Part shown: positions 56,053 through 63,594 of the stretch, piece by piece
Position numbering within the stretch: the stretch's first letter is position 1
Layout of the letters: each line of letters begins with the position of its first letter
NCBI RefSeq assembly: GCF_024707125.1
Contig: NZ_JANQAH010000009.1
Span: 186,001-250,000 of the forward strand
Reading direction: 5' to 3'
Length of the DNA: 64,000 nucleotides
Source: Devosia sp.
GTDB taxonomy: Bacteria > Pseudomonadota > Alphaproteobacteria > Rhizobiales > Devosiaceae
The notes under the pieces: model-generated
Database searches by the model: none
What the model saw: only the letters and a program-made list of their open reading frames with translations
What the model was told of the DNA's origin: nothing
Translations under genes and position numbers: made by a program

Positions 56053-57240
56053 GCCACCTGCCCCGCCGACCAGCCTGAGGCCCAGGCCCACTGGAAATTG
56101 TAGCCGCCGAGCCAACCGGTGACATCGACTGCTTCGCCTACGAAATAAAGGCCCGGCACATTGCGTGCCATCATCGTCTTGGCGTCGAGCCCGGTCGTGT
56201 CGATGCCGCCCAGCGTCACTTCCGCCGTGCGATAACCTTCCGAACCCACCGGCTTCAACGTCCAGCGGCTGACCTGATCCGCCACTGGTTGCAGCTTCTT
56301 GTCCGAAAAATCGCCGATCATGCCCGGCTGGTTGATCAGTTCACCCAGCAATTGGGCCAGACGCTTGGGCAGGTGTCCCGCCAGCACGGTCTGAATGTGA
56401 TTGCGTGGCTGTTCCTTGCGCGCCGCCTGCAAAAGGCCCATCGCATCCTGCTCGGGCAGGAGATCGACGGAAATGCTGTCGCCCTCGCGCCAGTAGGAAG
56501 AGATCTGTAGAATCGCCGGCCCCGAAAGCCCGCGATGGGTGAAGAGCAGTGCTTCGCGGAATTTGGTCTTGCCGTGGCTGATAATTGCGTCGGTCGAAAC
56601 ACCAGCCAATTCCTTCAGCTCCTCCAGCTTGCCTTCCTCAAAAGTCAGCGGCACGAGACCCGGACGCGTCTCTGTGACAGCCAGCCCGAATTGCTTCGCC
56701 AGCGAATAAGCAAAGCCGGTCGCTCCCATTTTCGGGATCGACTTGCCGCCGGTGGCAACGATCAGACTTTCGCAGGTGACGAAACCATCGCCGACGAGAA
56801 CCTTAAAACCCTCGTCGATCTTTTTCGACCGAGCCGACGGAACGCCCCGTCCAGATTGCGGCACCGGCCTGTCGCAACTCGTCGATCAGCATGGAGACGA
56901 TCTGCGTCGCCGGCCCATCGCAAAAGAGCTGCCCCAGCGTCTTTTCGTGGAAGGCAATGCCGCGCTTCTTCACCCGCTCGATGAACATATCCGGCGTGAA
57001 GCGCGACAGCGCCGACAGCGCAAAGCGCGGATTGCTGCTCAGGAAACGCTCACGTCCCAAAACGTGCGTCGCATTGATATTGGTAAAATTGCAGCGCCCG
57101 CCACCGGAGATGCGGATCTTCTCGCCGGGGTTCTTGGCATGATCCACCACCAGCACCCGCCGCCCCCGGCGCCCCGCCTCGATGCCCGCCATGAGGCCGG
57201 CGGCGCCCGCGCCCAGGATGATGATGTCAAAATCGGTCAT
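56049..57240 (-). pseudogene. BaiN/RdsA-family FAD oxidoreductase, split by a one-base frameshift
   Basis: The protein is encoded in two frames. From the ATG at 57240 the first gives DFDIIILGAGAAGLMAGIEA, the FAD-binding N-terminus and ISGGGRCNFTNI, typical of the HI0933/BaiN family, up to SVGSVEKDRRGF and a stop. The second frame resumes at DEGFKVLVGDGF and gives SLIVATGGKSIPKMG and the C-terminal VDVTGWLGGYNFQWAWASGW. Removing one A from the GAAAAAG run at about 56821-56825 restores SVEKIDEGFK. Total length is 3n+1 bases. Either the gene is broken or the A run was misread. Confidence 0.85.
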
Positions 57241-57307
57241 TTCGGGCCTCTCGCCGCTCTTTGCCTTCCCGTATCGTTCCGGCAGGCCCGGCGCCACTCC
57301 AAATTCA

Positions 57308-57335
57308 TTGACTCTTTCCTATTTGAGAGTATGAG
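57308..57335 (+). promoter_or_regulatory. Possible promoter of asd and its leader
   Basis: TTGACT (57308-57313) and TATGAG (57330-57335) are 16 bases apart. A start of transcription near 57342 would leave about 27 bases before the leader ATG at 57370. Confidence 0.4.
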
Positions 57336-57369
57336 AAGTCCTGCTTTTCACCTGAGAGCATCGATTTTC

Positions 57370-57462
57370 ATGCGCAGCTTCGGCCACATCGCCGTTCTTA
57401 TGCCCACCCGGCCTACCGCCGGGGGCGCTGTCGTCATGACCAAAACCACTAAAACCGCCTGA
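57370..57462 (+). CDS. Possible asd leader peptide ending in Thr/Lys codons
   Basis: A 30-codon frame, MRSFGHIAVLMPTRPTAGGA then VVMTKTTKTA, stops 106 bases before asd. The codons just before GCC-TGA are ACC AAA ACC ACT AAA ACC (57439-57456). Threonine and lysine are end products of the pathway that asd serves. GAGAG lies 11 bases before the ATG. An in-frame ATG at 57331 is an alternative start, and ATG 57400 a shorter one. The frame is also open further upstream, opposite the oxidoreductase gene, so openness alone proves nothing. Leader-peptide attenuation is inference. Confidence 0.45.
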   Translation: MRSFGHIAVLMPTRPTAGGAVVMTKTTKTA

Positions 57463-57532
57463 CGCTTTTCCCCGGGTTCCCTCCCGCCGGGGAGAGGCTC
57501 AAAGCACTGACCGCGATGGCAAGACCATCGCG
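57407..57532 (+). promoter_or_regulatory. Set of competing hairpins before asd
   Basis: Segment 1 CCCGGC (57407-57412) can pair with segment 2 GCCGGG (57418-57423). Segment 2, as CCGGGG (57419-57424), can pair with segment 3 CCCCGG (57470-57475). Segment 3 can pair with segment 4 CCGGGG (57487-57492). A perfect CGCGATGG-CAAGA-CCATCGCG hairpin follows at 57512-57532. No U-run follows either last hairpin, so a classical terminator is not shown. Confidence 0.4.
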
Positions 57533-57568
57533 CGGGGGCGGAAAAGGTAAAGGGACCGGAGTTCCAAA

Positions 57569-58612
57569 ATGGGTTATCGCGTCGCTGTCGTCGGGGCCAC
57601 AGGCAATGTGGGCCGCGAAGTTCTCAATATCCTCGCCGAGCGCAATTTTCCGGCTGACGAGGTCTTTGCTCTCGCCTCGTCCCGCTCGATCGGCAAGGAA
57701 ATTTCCTACGGCGACAAGGTGCTCAAGGCCAAGGACCTGCAGCACTTCGACTTTTCCAATGTCGACTTTGCCATCATGTCGGCCGGCGGCGCCATTTCCA
57801 AGGATTGGGCCCCGCGCATTGCCGCGGCCGGCGCCATCGTCATCGATAACTCGTCCTATTGGCGTTATCACTCGGACGTGCCGCTGATCGTGCCGGAAGT
57901 GAACGGCCATGTGCTCGATCGCTGGCTCGCCGACGCCAAGCGCAACAACATCATCGCCAACCCGAACTGCTCCACCGCCCAGCTCGTCGTGGCGCTGAAG
58001 CCGCTCCATGATGCCGCGACCATCAAGCGCGTTGTCGTCTCGACCTATCAGTCGGTCTCGGGCGCCGGCAAGGAAGGCGTCGACGAGCTCTGGAACCAGA
58101 CCAAGGGCATTTTCGTCAACGATTCGCCGACCCCGCAAAAGTTCCCCAAGCAGATCGCCTTCAACGTCATCCCGCACATCGATGTGTTCATGGAAGACGG
58201 CTACACCAAGGAAGAGTGGAAGGTCCTCGCCGAGACCAAGAAGATCCTCGATCCCAAGATCAAGGTCACCTGCACCGCCGTGCGCGTGCCGGTCTTTGTG
58301 GGCCACTCGGAAGCCGTCAATCTCGAATTCGAAAAGCCGATCTCGGCCGACGAAGCCCGCGATATCCTGCGTGAAGCCCCGGGCATTTCGGTCCTCGACA
58401 AGCGCGAAGCCGGTGGCTACGCGACCCCGATCGAATCCGTTGGTGAATACGACACCTTCGTCAGCCGCATCCGCGAGGACGTTACGGTCGAGAACGGTCT
58501 CGCCATGTGGGTTGTTTCCGACAACCTGCGCAAGGGCGCCGCGCTCAACACCATCCAGATCGCCGAAGCGCTGATCGAAAAGGGTTACAAGGCCCGCGCT
58601 CTCGCCGCCTGA
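57569..58612 (+). CDS. asd: Aspartate-semialdehyde dehydrogenase
   Basis: 347 residues. NADP motif AVVGATGNVGREVLNIL, the catalytic Cys in ANPNCSTAQLVVALKPLHD, the VVVSTYQSVSGAGKEG loop and RVPVFVGHSEAVNLEF are all present. It reduces aspartyl phosphate to aspartate semialdehyde, the branch point to lysine/diaminopimelate, threonine and methionine. GGAG lies nine bases before the ATG. It is preceded by a possible leader peptide rich in Thr and Lys at its end, and followed by a hairpin. Confidence 0.98.
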   Translation: MGYRVAVVGATGNVGREVLNILAERNFPADEVFALASSRSIGKEISYGDKVLKAKDLQHFDFSNVDFAIMSAGGAISKDWAPRIAAAGAIVIDNSSYWRYHSDVPLIVPEVNGHVLDRWLADAKRNNIIANPNCSTAQLVVALKPLHDAATIKRVVVSTYQSVSGAGKEGVDELWNQTKGIFVNDSPTPQKFPKQIAFNVIPHIDVFMEDGYTKEEWKVLAETKKILDPKIKVTCTAVRVPVFVGHSEAVNLEFEKPISADEARDILREAPGISVLDKREAGGYATPIESVGEYDTFVSRIREDVTVENGLAMWVVSDNLRKGAALNTIQIAEALIEKGYKARALAA

Positions 58613-58622
58613 TCGACACCCT

Positions 58623-58645
58623 GGCGTCGGTGGATCACCGACGCC
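58623..58645 (+). terminator. Hairpin after asd
   Basis: A perfect 10-bp stem GGCGTCGGTG-GAT-CACCGACGCC begins 11 bases after the stop. There is no U-run. Confidence 0.55.
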
Positions 58646-58659
58646 GTACCAAATTCGAT

Positions 58660-58746
58660 CGTCATCCTCGGGCTTGACCCGAGGACGCTTCACTTAATCT
58701 GCGGATGACAAGTGTAGAGCCCTCGGGTCAAGCCCGAGGGTGACGG
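58660..58746. repeat. Dispersed two-hairpin intergenic repeat, family B copy 2
   Basis: CCTCGGG-CTTGA-CCCGAGG and CCCTCGGG-TCAAG-CCCGAGGG with a linker close to that of copy 1 (GACGCTTCACTT, AGTGTAGAG). Same orientation as the copy near 18.1 kb, 40 kb away. Confidence 0.8.
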
Positions 58747-58792
58747 CGTGAGCAAGATGCCGGTTGAGCCCGGGGGCACACAGGCGTACAAG

Positions 58793-58809
58793 ACTACCGT
58801 ACCGGTAGT
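58793..58809. promoter_or_regulatory. Inverted repeat just before the EamA gene
   Basis: ACTACCG-TAC-CGGTAGT is a perfect palindrome that ends six bases before the start codon, where a ribosome-binding site should be; no good Shine-Dalgarno sequence is seen. It could be an operator or an mRNA hairpin that hides the start. Confidence 0.4.
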
Positions 58810-58815
58810 TACTCC

Positions 58816-59697
58816 ATGCCCATCCGCCATATTCTTCTCGCCCTTCTGGTCGTTGCCATCTGGGGCTTCAACTTTGTCGTCATCAAATTGAGCGTCGAGG
58901 CGCTGCCGCCCATTCTGGCGGCCGCGCTGCGCTTTTCCGCGGCCGCTTTCCCGGCCATTCTCTTCGTAAAACCGCCCAAGGCGCCGGCCTGGCTGGTGAT
59001 AGCCTTCGGCCTCTCCTTCGGCTTTGCGCTCTACGCTTTCCTCAACCTCTCGATCGCCTGGGGCATGCCGGCGGGCCTGTCCTCGCTGGTGCTGCAGACC
59101 CAGGCCTTTTTCACCATGGCCATGGCCTTCGTGCTGCTCGGCGAACGGCCAAGCAGGTTTCAGGTCATCGGAGCGGGGATCGCCTTTCTCGGCATCGGCG
59201 TTATTGCCTTCGAACGCATCGAGGGCGCCGGCTTCGTGCCGCTGCTGATGGTGCTGCTCGCGGCCGTCGCCTGGGGCCTTGCCAATGTGCTGACGAAGAA
59301 AGCCGGCAAGGTCAACGCCATTGCCTTCACGGTCTGGGGCTCGCTGGCGGCGCCGCTGCCGCTCTTCGCCCTGTCCTTCGTCACCGAAGGAGGCGACACG
59401 ATTCTCAATGCTCTTGCGGGTTTTTCCTGGTCCGACGCAGCGCTGATCGCCTTCCTCGCCTATCCGGCTACCCTGCTCGGCGGCGGCATCTGGAGCTGGC
59501 TACTCGGGCGCCATCCGGCCTCGGTCGTCGCGCCTTTCACCCTGCTCGTCCCGATCACCGGCCTGTTGTCGGGCTATCTGGTGCTGGGCGAAACCATCAC
59601 CGCAATCGAGATTGTGGGCGGCCTGCTGGTCATCGCGGGCCTCGTCGTCACCCTGCGGAAATCGAAATCAGCCGAGCCGGCAATCCGGCTCGACTGA
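58816..59697 (+). CDS. EamA exporter (O-acetylserine/cysteine type)
   Basis: 293 residues with ten membrane segments in two EamA repeats. It is much closer to E. coli EamA (YdeD) than the first DMT gene in the window: LLVVAIWGFNFVVIKLSVEA, LRFSAAAFPAILFV, GMPAGLSSLVLQTQAFFTMA and the late LLGRHPASVVAPFTLLVPITG. That protein exports cysteine and O-acetylserine. The substrate here is inferred from similarity as I remember it. It is a single gene with an inverted repeat at its start. Confidence 0.85.
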   Translation: MPIRHILLALLVVAIWGFNFVVIKLSVEALPPILAAALRFSAAAFPAILFVKPPKAPAWLVIAFGLSFGFALYAFLNLSIAWGMPAGLSSLVLQTQAFFTMAMAFVLLGERPSRFQVIGAGIAFLGIGVIAFERIEGAGFVPLLMVLLAAVAWGLANVLTKKAGKVNAIAFTVWGSLAAPLPLFALSFVTEGGDTILNALAGFSWSDAALIAFLAYPATLLGGGIWSWLLGRHPASVVAPFTLLVPITGLLSGYLVLGETITAIEIVGGLLVIAGLVVTLRKSKSAEPAIRLD

Positions 59698-59706
59698 ATT
59701 TTTGAA

Positions 59707-60045
59707 TTATTGCACCAAGGCGTCGGGCGTTACTGGCGCATCGGTGGGGACATCTGCCGGGATGTCGGCTGGCGCATCAAGCGGGACTGGTACGGCCTCT
59801 GCCGGCGCCGGCACGCTGGCTGGCTGCAGCGCATTGAGCTGTTCCGGCGTCAGGCCACCGGCCCCTTCGATATCGGCCGTGGCAAATTCTTCCGGCGTCA
59901 GGTCAGGCCAGACAACCTGCAATTCCTCAAAGCTGAGGCGGCCATCGGCATTGACGTCGACATCGGCAAAGGTCAGGGGCGTCTGCGCCATGACAGGCGC
60001 AGCGAAAAGAGTAGCGGCCACAAGGCCGAGGGCGATCTTGCGCAT
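59707..60045 (-). CDS. Small secreted EF-hand protein, first of a pair
   Basis: 112 residues from the ATG at 60045. Signal peptide MRKIALGLVAATLFAAPVMA. One good EF-hand loop is DVDVNADGRLSFEEL (about 28-42). A second, weakened loop is DIEGAGGLTPEQL (about 56-68), which lacks several ligands. A Pro/Ala/Val-rich tail follows. It probably binds calcium in the periplasm. It is the downstream member of a tandem with the next gene and ends nine bases from the convergent EamA gene. Confidence 0.82.
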   Translation of the reverse strand: MRKIALGLVAATLFAAPVMAQTPLTFADVDVNADGRLSFEELQVVWPDLTPEEFATADIEGAGGLTPEQLNALQPASVPAPAEAVPVPLDAPADIPADVPTDAPVTPDALVQ

Positions 60046-60096
60046 GGGAGAAAGTCCTATGGTCAAAGGATGGGCGACGTGGTCGCAAAATAAGGA

Positions 60097-60123
60097 CGCC
60101 ACCCCGTAAGGGTCGGGGTGGCG
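60097..60123 (-). terminator. Hairpin between the two EF-hand genes
   Basis: CGCCACCCC/GGGGTGGCG, a 9-bp stem read on the minus strand, then TCCTTATTTTG. It lies 26 bases after the upstream EF-hand gene and may end most of its transcript. Confidence 0.6.
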
Positions 60124-60148
60124 TGCTGCCCGAAAAGCGGGCGAAGGC

Positions 60149-60397
60149 TTAGCTGGCCGGGGCGGCAGCGGCCGCAACCAGGGCGTCATATTCTTCCGCG
60201 CTGAGTTCGCCATTGCCGTCGACGTCACCCGCCGTAAAGGCTTCCTGGGTCAGGTCAGGCCAGGCGACCTGTGCTTCCACCAGCGAAACGCCGCCATTGG
60301 CATCGGTATCGACCGAGGCGAAATCAGTGGCCGCCTGCGCCATGGCGGCGCCGGAAAGGCCAAGAAGGATAAGGGAGGACAGAACGATCTTCTTCAT
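60149..60397 (-). CDS. Small secreted EF-hand protein, second of a pair
   Basis: 82 residues from the ATG at 60397 (GGAG nine bases upstream). Signal peptide MKKIVLSSLILLGLSGAAMA. Two EF-hand loops: DTDANGGVSLVEA (about 32-44) and DVDGNGELSAEEY (about 60-72), the second with all the usual ligands. It shares VWPDLT/AWPDLT and the general plan with the downstream gene, so the two are paralogs. The role is unknown; calcium buffering or binding to a partner is possible. Confidence 0.82.
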   Translation of the reverse strand: MKKIVLSSLILLGLSGAAMAQAATDFASVDTDANGGVSLVEAQVAWPDLTQEAFTAGDVDGNGELSAEEYDALVAAAAAPAS

Positions 60398-60802
60398 GGG
60401 GTTAGCTCCATGTTTTCGGGAACGTGCGATGGGAGATTGGTCTCCCAACGACGGGCAGCTCTCCTGCGGCCCGTGAGCAAAGACTGGCGAGGCAATGTGT
60501 CTCGCTCCGGACCACACAAGGGCGTGATCGAGCAGATGTCTGGGCCATTTCCGGGCAATGGAAACGCGCTGGAAGATCAATGCTTTTGGAATGTTCTGCG
60601 AGACAACTGCAAGACGACTACAGTTTCTTTCCTGGCGATGACGCCAGGAACTGATCACGATTTCAGCAGTGCAAGATCAACTTGAAGGCAAAAAGGGGGC
60701 AATTGATCACGGACAAGTGAAGATGCCCAAGCCAATTGCATGTCCCCGCCATCACCACGCGGCCCGTCCGCGTGGTTCCTGCGATGCGAGCGTCGGGACC
60801 GC
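60398..60802. other. 405-base stretch without a convincing gene
   Basis: It holds two perfect or near-perfect stems (CCTGGCG-ATGA-CGCCAGG at 60631-60648 and ACCACGC/GCGTGGT at 60754-60776) but no terminator U-run. Short open frames on the plus strand have no start signal or familiar product. The promoter of the EF-hand gene should lie near its left end. Confidence 0.5.
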
Positions 60803-61441
60803 TCAGAGTTCGGGGCGAACAAAGTCCCCGTCGTGGTCCATGACCCACAATTCGCCCGTCGAAATATCGAACCAGGCCCCATGCACGGCGATTTTCCCTT
60901 CGGCTTCGAGATCGGCCACATAGGGGAAGGTGCGCAGGTTGCGAATGGAATTGCGGATCGAAATCCGCTCCATCGCCGTCTGCCGTTCGGTCGAGGTGAG
61001 AAGGCTGTTCTGGCCGAGCTGGCTCGGCAATTCGCCCAGCATAGCCATCCACTTGCCGATGAAATCGCCCGAATCGAGCGGCTTCAGGTCCGGATCGAGC
61101 GCTGCCTTGATGCCACCGCAGCGGCCATGGCCCATGATCACGATATTGGCGATACCCAGCGCCTTGACGGCAAATTCGATCGCCGCCGAGGTACCGTGCT
61201 GGCCACCATCAGGCTGATAGGTCGGCACCAGATTGGCGACGTTTCGCAGCACGAACATTTCGCCCGGCCCGGAGTCGAAAATCATCTCGGGCGCCGCGCG
61301 GCTGTCGCAGCAGGCAATGATCATGGTGGTCGGCTTCTGGCCGGCCTCGGCGAGGTCGCGAATGCGTTCCTTCTCGCGGACATAGCGCCCGGCTAGAAAG
61401 TTTGCGTGACCGTCGAGCAGTTCTTGCGGAAAGCTGTGCAT
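60803..61441 (-). CDS. Beta-carbonic anhydrase
   Basis: 212 residues from the ATG at 61441 (MHSFPQELLDGHANF). Zinc ligands: Cys-x-Asp-x-Arg in IACCDSRAAPE, and His-x-x-Cys in IMGHGRCGGIKAAL. Beta-type sequence and length. It converts CO2 and water to bicarbonate and a proton in the cytoplasm. The start codon is chosen because upstream residues are unlike the family. It is divergent from the DUF1737 gene. Confidence 0.95.
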   Translation of the reverse strand: MHSFPQELLDGHANFLAGRYVREKERIRDLAEAGQKPTTMIIACCDSRAAPEMIFDSGPGEMFVLRNVANLVPTYQPDGGQHGTSAAIEFAVKALGIANIVIMGHGRCGGIKAALDPDLKPLDSGDFIGKWMAMLGELPSQLGQNSLLTSTERQTAMERISIRNSIRNLRTFPYVADLEAEGKIAVHGAWFDISTGELWVMDHDGDFVRPEL

Positions 61442-61513
61442 GCCGTCTCGATTAGCGCTAAGAGGCAAGAGAATCAATCTCGGCGCTGGGCTCGCGCCGC
61501 AATGGGGGTATGC

Positions 61514-61719
61514 ATGCTTATCTATCGCTTCCTGACGGGCGAAGACGATTCCGCCTTTTGCCACAAGGTCACCAAGGCGCTGTCCGAGGGCTGGCAGCTA
61601 CACGGCAGCCCCACCTATGCCTTCGACGCCGTCAGCAAAAAATGCGCTGCGGCCAGGCTGTGACCCGCGTCGCCAAGGACCAGCCCTACGATCCGGAAAA
61701 AAAGCTCATCGATTTCTGA
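61514..61719 (+). pseudogene. DUF1737 protein with a frameshift at a poly-A run
   Basis: From the ATG at 61514 (GGGGG upstream) the frame gives MLIYRFLTGEDDSAFCHKVT and KALSEGWQLHGSPTYAFDAV, the DUF1737 pattern, then SKKCAAARL and a stop at 61663. The expected C-terminus MRCGQAVTRVAKDQPYDPEK lies in the next frame, up to 61719. The switch is at the A6 run after GTCAGC (about 61637-61642). One more A (or two fewer) would join the parts. The 206-base span is 3n+2. This is either a real defect or a misread run. Confidence 0.8.
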
Positions 61720-61726
61720 TCTTGGC

Positions 61727-61755
61727 GGGGCCGGTAAAAACCGGCCCCGGCTTTT
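61727..61755 (+). terminator. Rho-independent terminator after the DUF1737 gene
   Basis: GGGGCCGG-TAAAAA-CCGGCCCC followed by GGCTTTTAG; the stem begins eight bases after the stop. Confidence 0.75.
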
Positions 61756-62260
61756 AGATGCGCCGCGCCACGAAGGTGGCATTGGGTGCGCCCGGCACGG
61801 TGGGCCAATAGGTGCAGCGGAGCGAGCCGACCTGCGGATGGTCGGGCACCAGCACGCGTTCATTGTTCTGCGTCTGGTTCTTGAAAATTTCCGAGAGAAT
61901 GAGATCGATCAGCCCGCGCGGCCGGCAGGTAATGGTGGCTGCCGCCCAGGCCATGCCGCCACTGCAGCTCTGGCGCCGGAGGTCGATGGTCACGTCCCGG
62001 CCCGAGGCGCGCCAGTCGAGCCGGCCCTCGCAGCGCACACCCTGCCCGCGCACCGAATAGCTGCCGCGCCGTTCGAGGCAGAAGGTCAGGCGGTTGGCGC
62101 CATAGAGATTGCGATCGGCCTGATAGCAGCCCGCCACCAGCGCACTGCCGCCTGGCGCATCGGGCACCAGCACTCGCGTCGAAGCGTCCTGCGCCATGGC
62201 GCCGCTCGTCAGGACCAGAAACAGTCCCACTATCCATCCAGCTATAGATCTCGACACCAC
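61754..62260 (-). CDS. Secreted protein of unknown function
   Basis: 168 residues from a GTG at 62260, chosen for the AGGAGG site seven bases upstream; a TTG at 62287 is in frame but poor. Signal peptide VVSRSIAGWIVGLFLVLTSG, cleaved near AMAQ. The mature part has six cysteines (AGCYQ, TFCLE, VRCEG, QSCSG, ITCRP, LRCTY), so three disulfides are possible. VLVPD occurs near both ends (RVLVPDAPGG and RVLVPDHPQVG), which hints at a duplicated edge strand. I do not recognise the family. Confidence 0.78.
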   Translation of the reverse strand: MVSRSIAGWIVGLFLVLTSGAMAQDASTRVLVPDAPGGSALVAGCYQADRNLYGANRLTFCLERRGSYSVRGQGVRCEGRLDWRASGRDVTIDLRRQSCSGGMAWAAATITCRPRGLIDLILSEIFKNQTQNNERVLVPDHPQVGSLRCTYWPTVPGAPNATFVARRI

Positions 62261-62302
62261 GGTCGTCTCCTCCTGCGTCCGGTGCAACGAGGATAGAGCG
62301 CT

Positions 62303-62893
62303 TCAGGCTTTACGGTCTATCGTCATTTCTCCCAAGTATAGATGCTGCAGCAGGATGACGGTTTTGCCGTCGATGATGCGTCCGTCGCGACAGGCGACAA
62401 TGGCATCATCGAGGTCCATTTCGGCGACTTCGAGCTCCTCGCCCTCCTCGACAAGCCCGCCGCCAAAGTGACGATAGGTGTCCTCGCCATAGCGACCGAC
62501 GAAGAGGCTGACCTTTTCCTGCACCGAACCGGGCGACATGTAGACGTCGCTGACATGGACAATGTCGCGCGGCTCATGTCCGGTTTCCTCAAAGGCCTCG
62601 CGGCGCGCGCAGGTTTCGGGATCGTCTCCATCGAGCAGGCCCGCACAGGCTTCGAGCAGAAAGGCCGCATCGCCATTGGCGAGCACCGGATAGCGGAACT
62701 GCCGTACCAGCAGCACCGTGCGCTTTTCCGCGTTGAAGAGGACGATGGAAGCGGCATTGCCATGGTCGTAATTTTCGCGGCTGAGGCGCTGCACCGTGCC
62801 GTCGTCACGACGATAGTCCAGCGTCACGCGCGTCAGCGTACCCCACTCATCCGAGAGCGTTTCCGAACCGATAAGGGTGACTTTGCCGTCCAT
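62303..62893 (-). CDS. NUDIX hydrolase (ADP-sugar/GDP-mannose pyrophosphatase type)
   Basis: 196 residues. The Nudix box is AGLLDGDDPETCARREAFEE followed by TG. The N-terminal RLSRENYDHGNAASIVLFNA and FRYPVLANGDAAFLLEACAG match the NudK/ADP-ribose type. It cleaves nucleotide sugars into a nucleotide monophosphate and sugar phosphate. The exact substrate is not certain. It lies 42 bases before the secreted protein gene on the same strand. Confidence 0.9.
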   Translation of the reverse strand: MDGKVTLIGSETLSDEWGTLTRVTLDYRRDDGTVQRLSRENYDHGNAASIVLFNAEKRTVLLVRQFRYPVLANGDAAFLLEACAGLLDGDDPETCARREAFEETGHEPRDIVHVSDVYMSPGSVQEKVSLFVGRYGEDTYRHFGGGLVEEGEELEVAEMDLDDAIVACRDGRIIDGKTVILLQHLYLGEMTIDRKA

Positions 62894-62946
62894 GAAGCTT
62901 CCTTCGCTTTGGCCGGAAGCTGGCGCATTTTTCCCGATTCTGGAAC

Positions 62947-63574
62947 TCAGTCCCTGCCTGGAAGGGCCGCCATGCGCGTCGCCAGCGCCTCCTGCCCCGA
63001 AGACTTCAAACCGTCAACGGCACCCTCAAAATCCCTGCTATCGCGGTTTTGGCTGAGTTTTGACTTGGCGACCGTCCTGGCCACGGCAATGCGGAAAGCA
63101 ACGATCTTGCCCAGCATATCGGTCATGTAGTCAGCCGGCGCATCGGCCATGCGCCACGCCTTTTTCGCCATTGATCCGGCGCTCATGCTCGCGGGTAAGA
63201 AGCCCCACTGCTGCACGCTTGCTGGTCTCGTCATGCTGAAAGCTGATCGTGCCATGCACATGCACGACCTGATAGTTCCAGGTCGGCACCTGTTTGTGGT
63301 GCTCGGCCTTGCTGGGATAAAAGTTAGGCGAGACATAGCCGTCGACGCCGCGGAAGATCACCAGAACCTCCTCGCCCTCGGCGATCAGCCGATGCATGTC
63401 ATTGGCAAGGGCAATATGCCCGACAAGTTCCCCGCGCTTGTCGACGAGGATCGGCATGTGATTGGCAATCAGGCCCTCGGCCGTATTCGCGACCACGCAG
63501 CCGAGCGGCGCCGCAGCGATCACCGCCGCGATCTCTTCCTGATCGATTTCCTTAAAATGCTCGGGCAGATACAT
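62947..63574 (-). pseudogene. PaiB-family FMN-binding protein, split by a one-base frameshift
   Basis: From the ATG at 63574 (GAGG six bases upstream) the first frame gives MYLPEHFKEIDQEEIAAVIA, NHMPILVD, YPSKAEHHKQVPTWNYQVVH and TREHERRINGEKGVAHGRCAG, then stops. The expected PaiB end, KAWRMADAPADYMTDMLGKI and KSKLSQNRDSRDFEGAVDGL, lies in the next frame down to 62947. Removing one A from a GAAAAAG run at about 63166-63170 gives RINGEKAWRMADAP. The span is 3n+1 bases. PaiB is a flavin-binding regulator in Bacillus. It is broken or misread. Confidence 0.83.
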
Positions 63575-63594
63575 AGGCGCCTCACGGAAAAATC

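Noticed and set aside
56815-56830. GAAAAAG as a programmed -1 ribosomal frameshift site
   Set aside because: Restoring the protein needs skipping one base (+1 or -2), and the heptamer is not of the X-XXY-YYZ type in the right frame; no pseudoknot is evident downstream.
60410-60685. A 91-codon plus-strand frame between the EF-hand and carbonic anhydrase genes
   Set aside because: No ribosome-binding site, no recognisable product and no codon bias like its neighbours; the stretch is better treated as intergenic.
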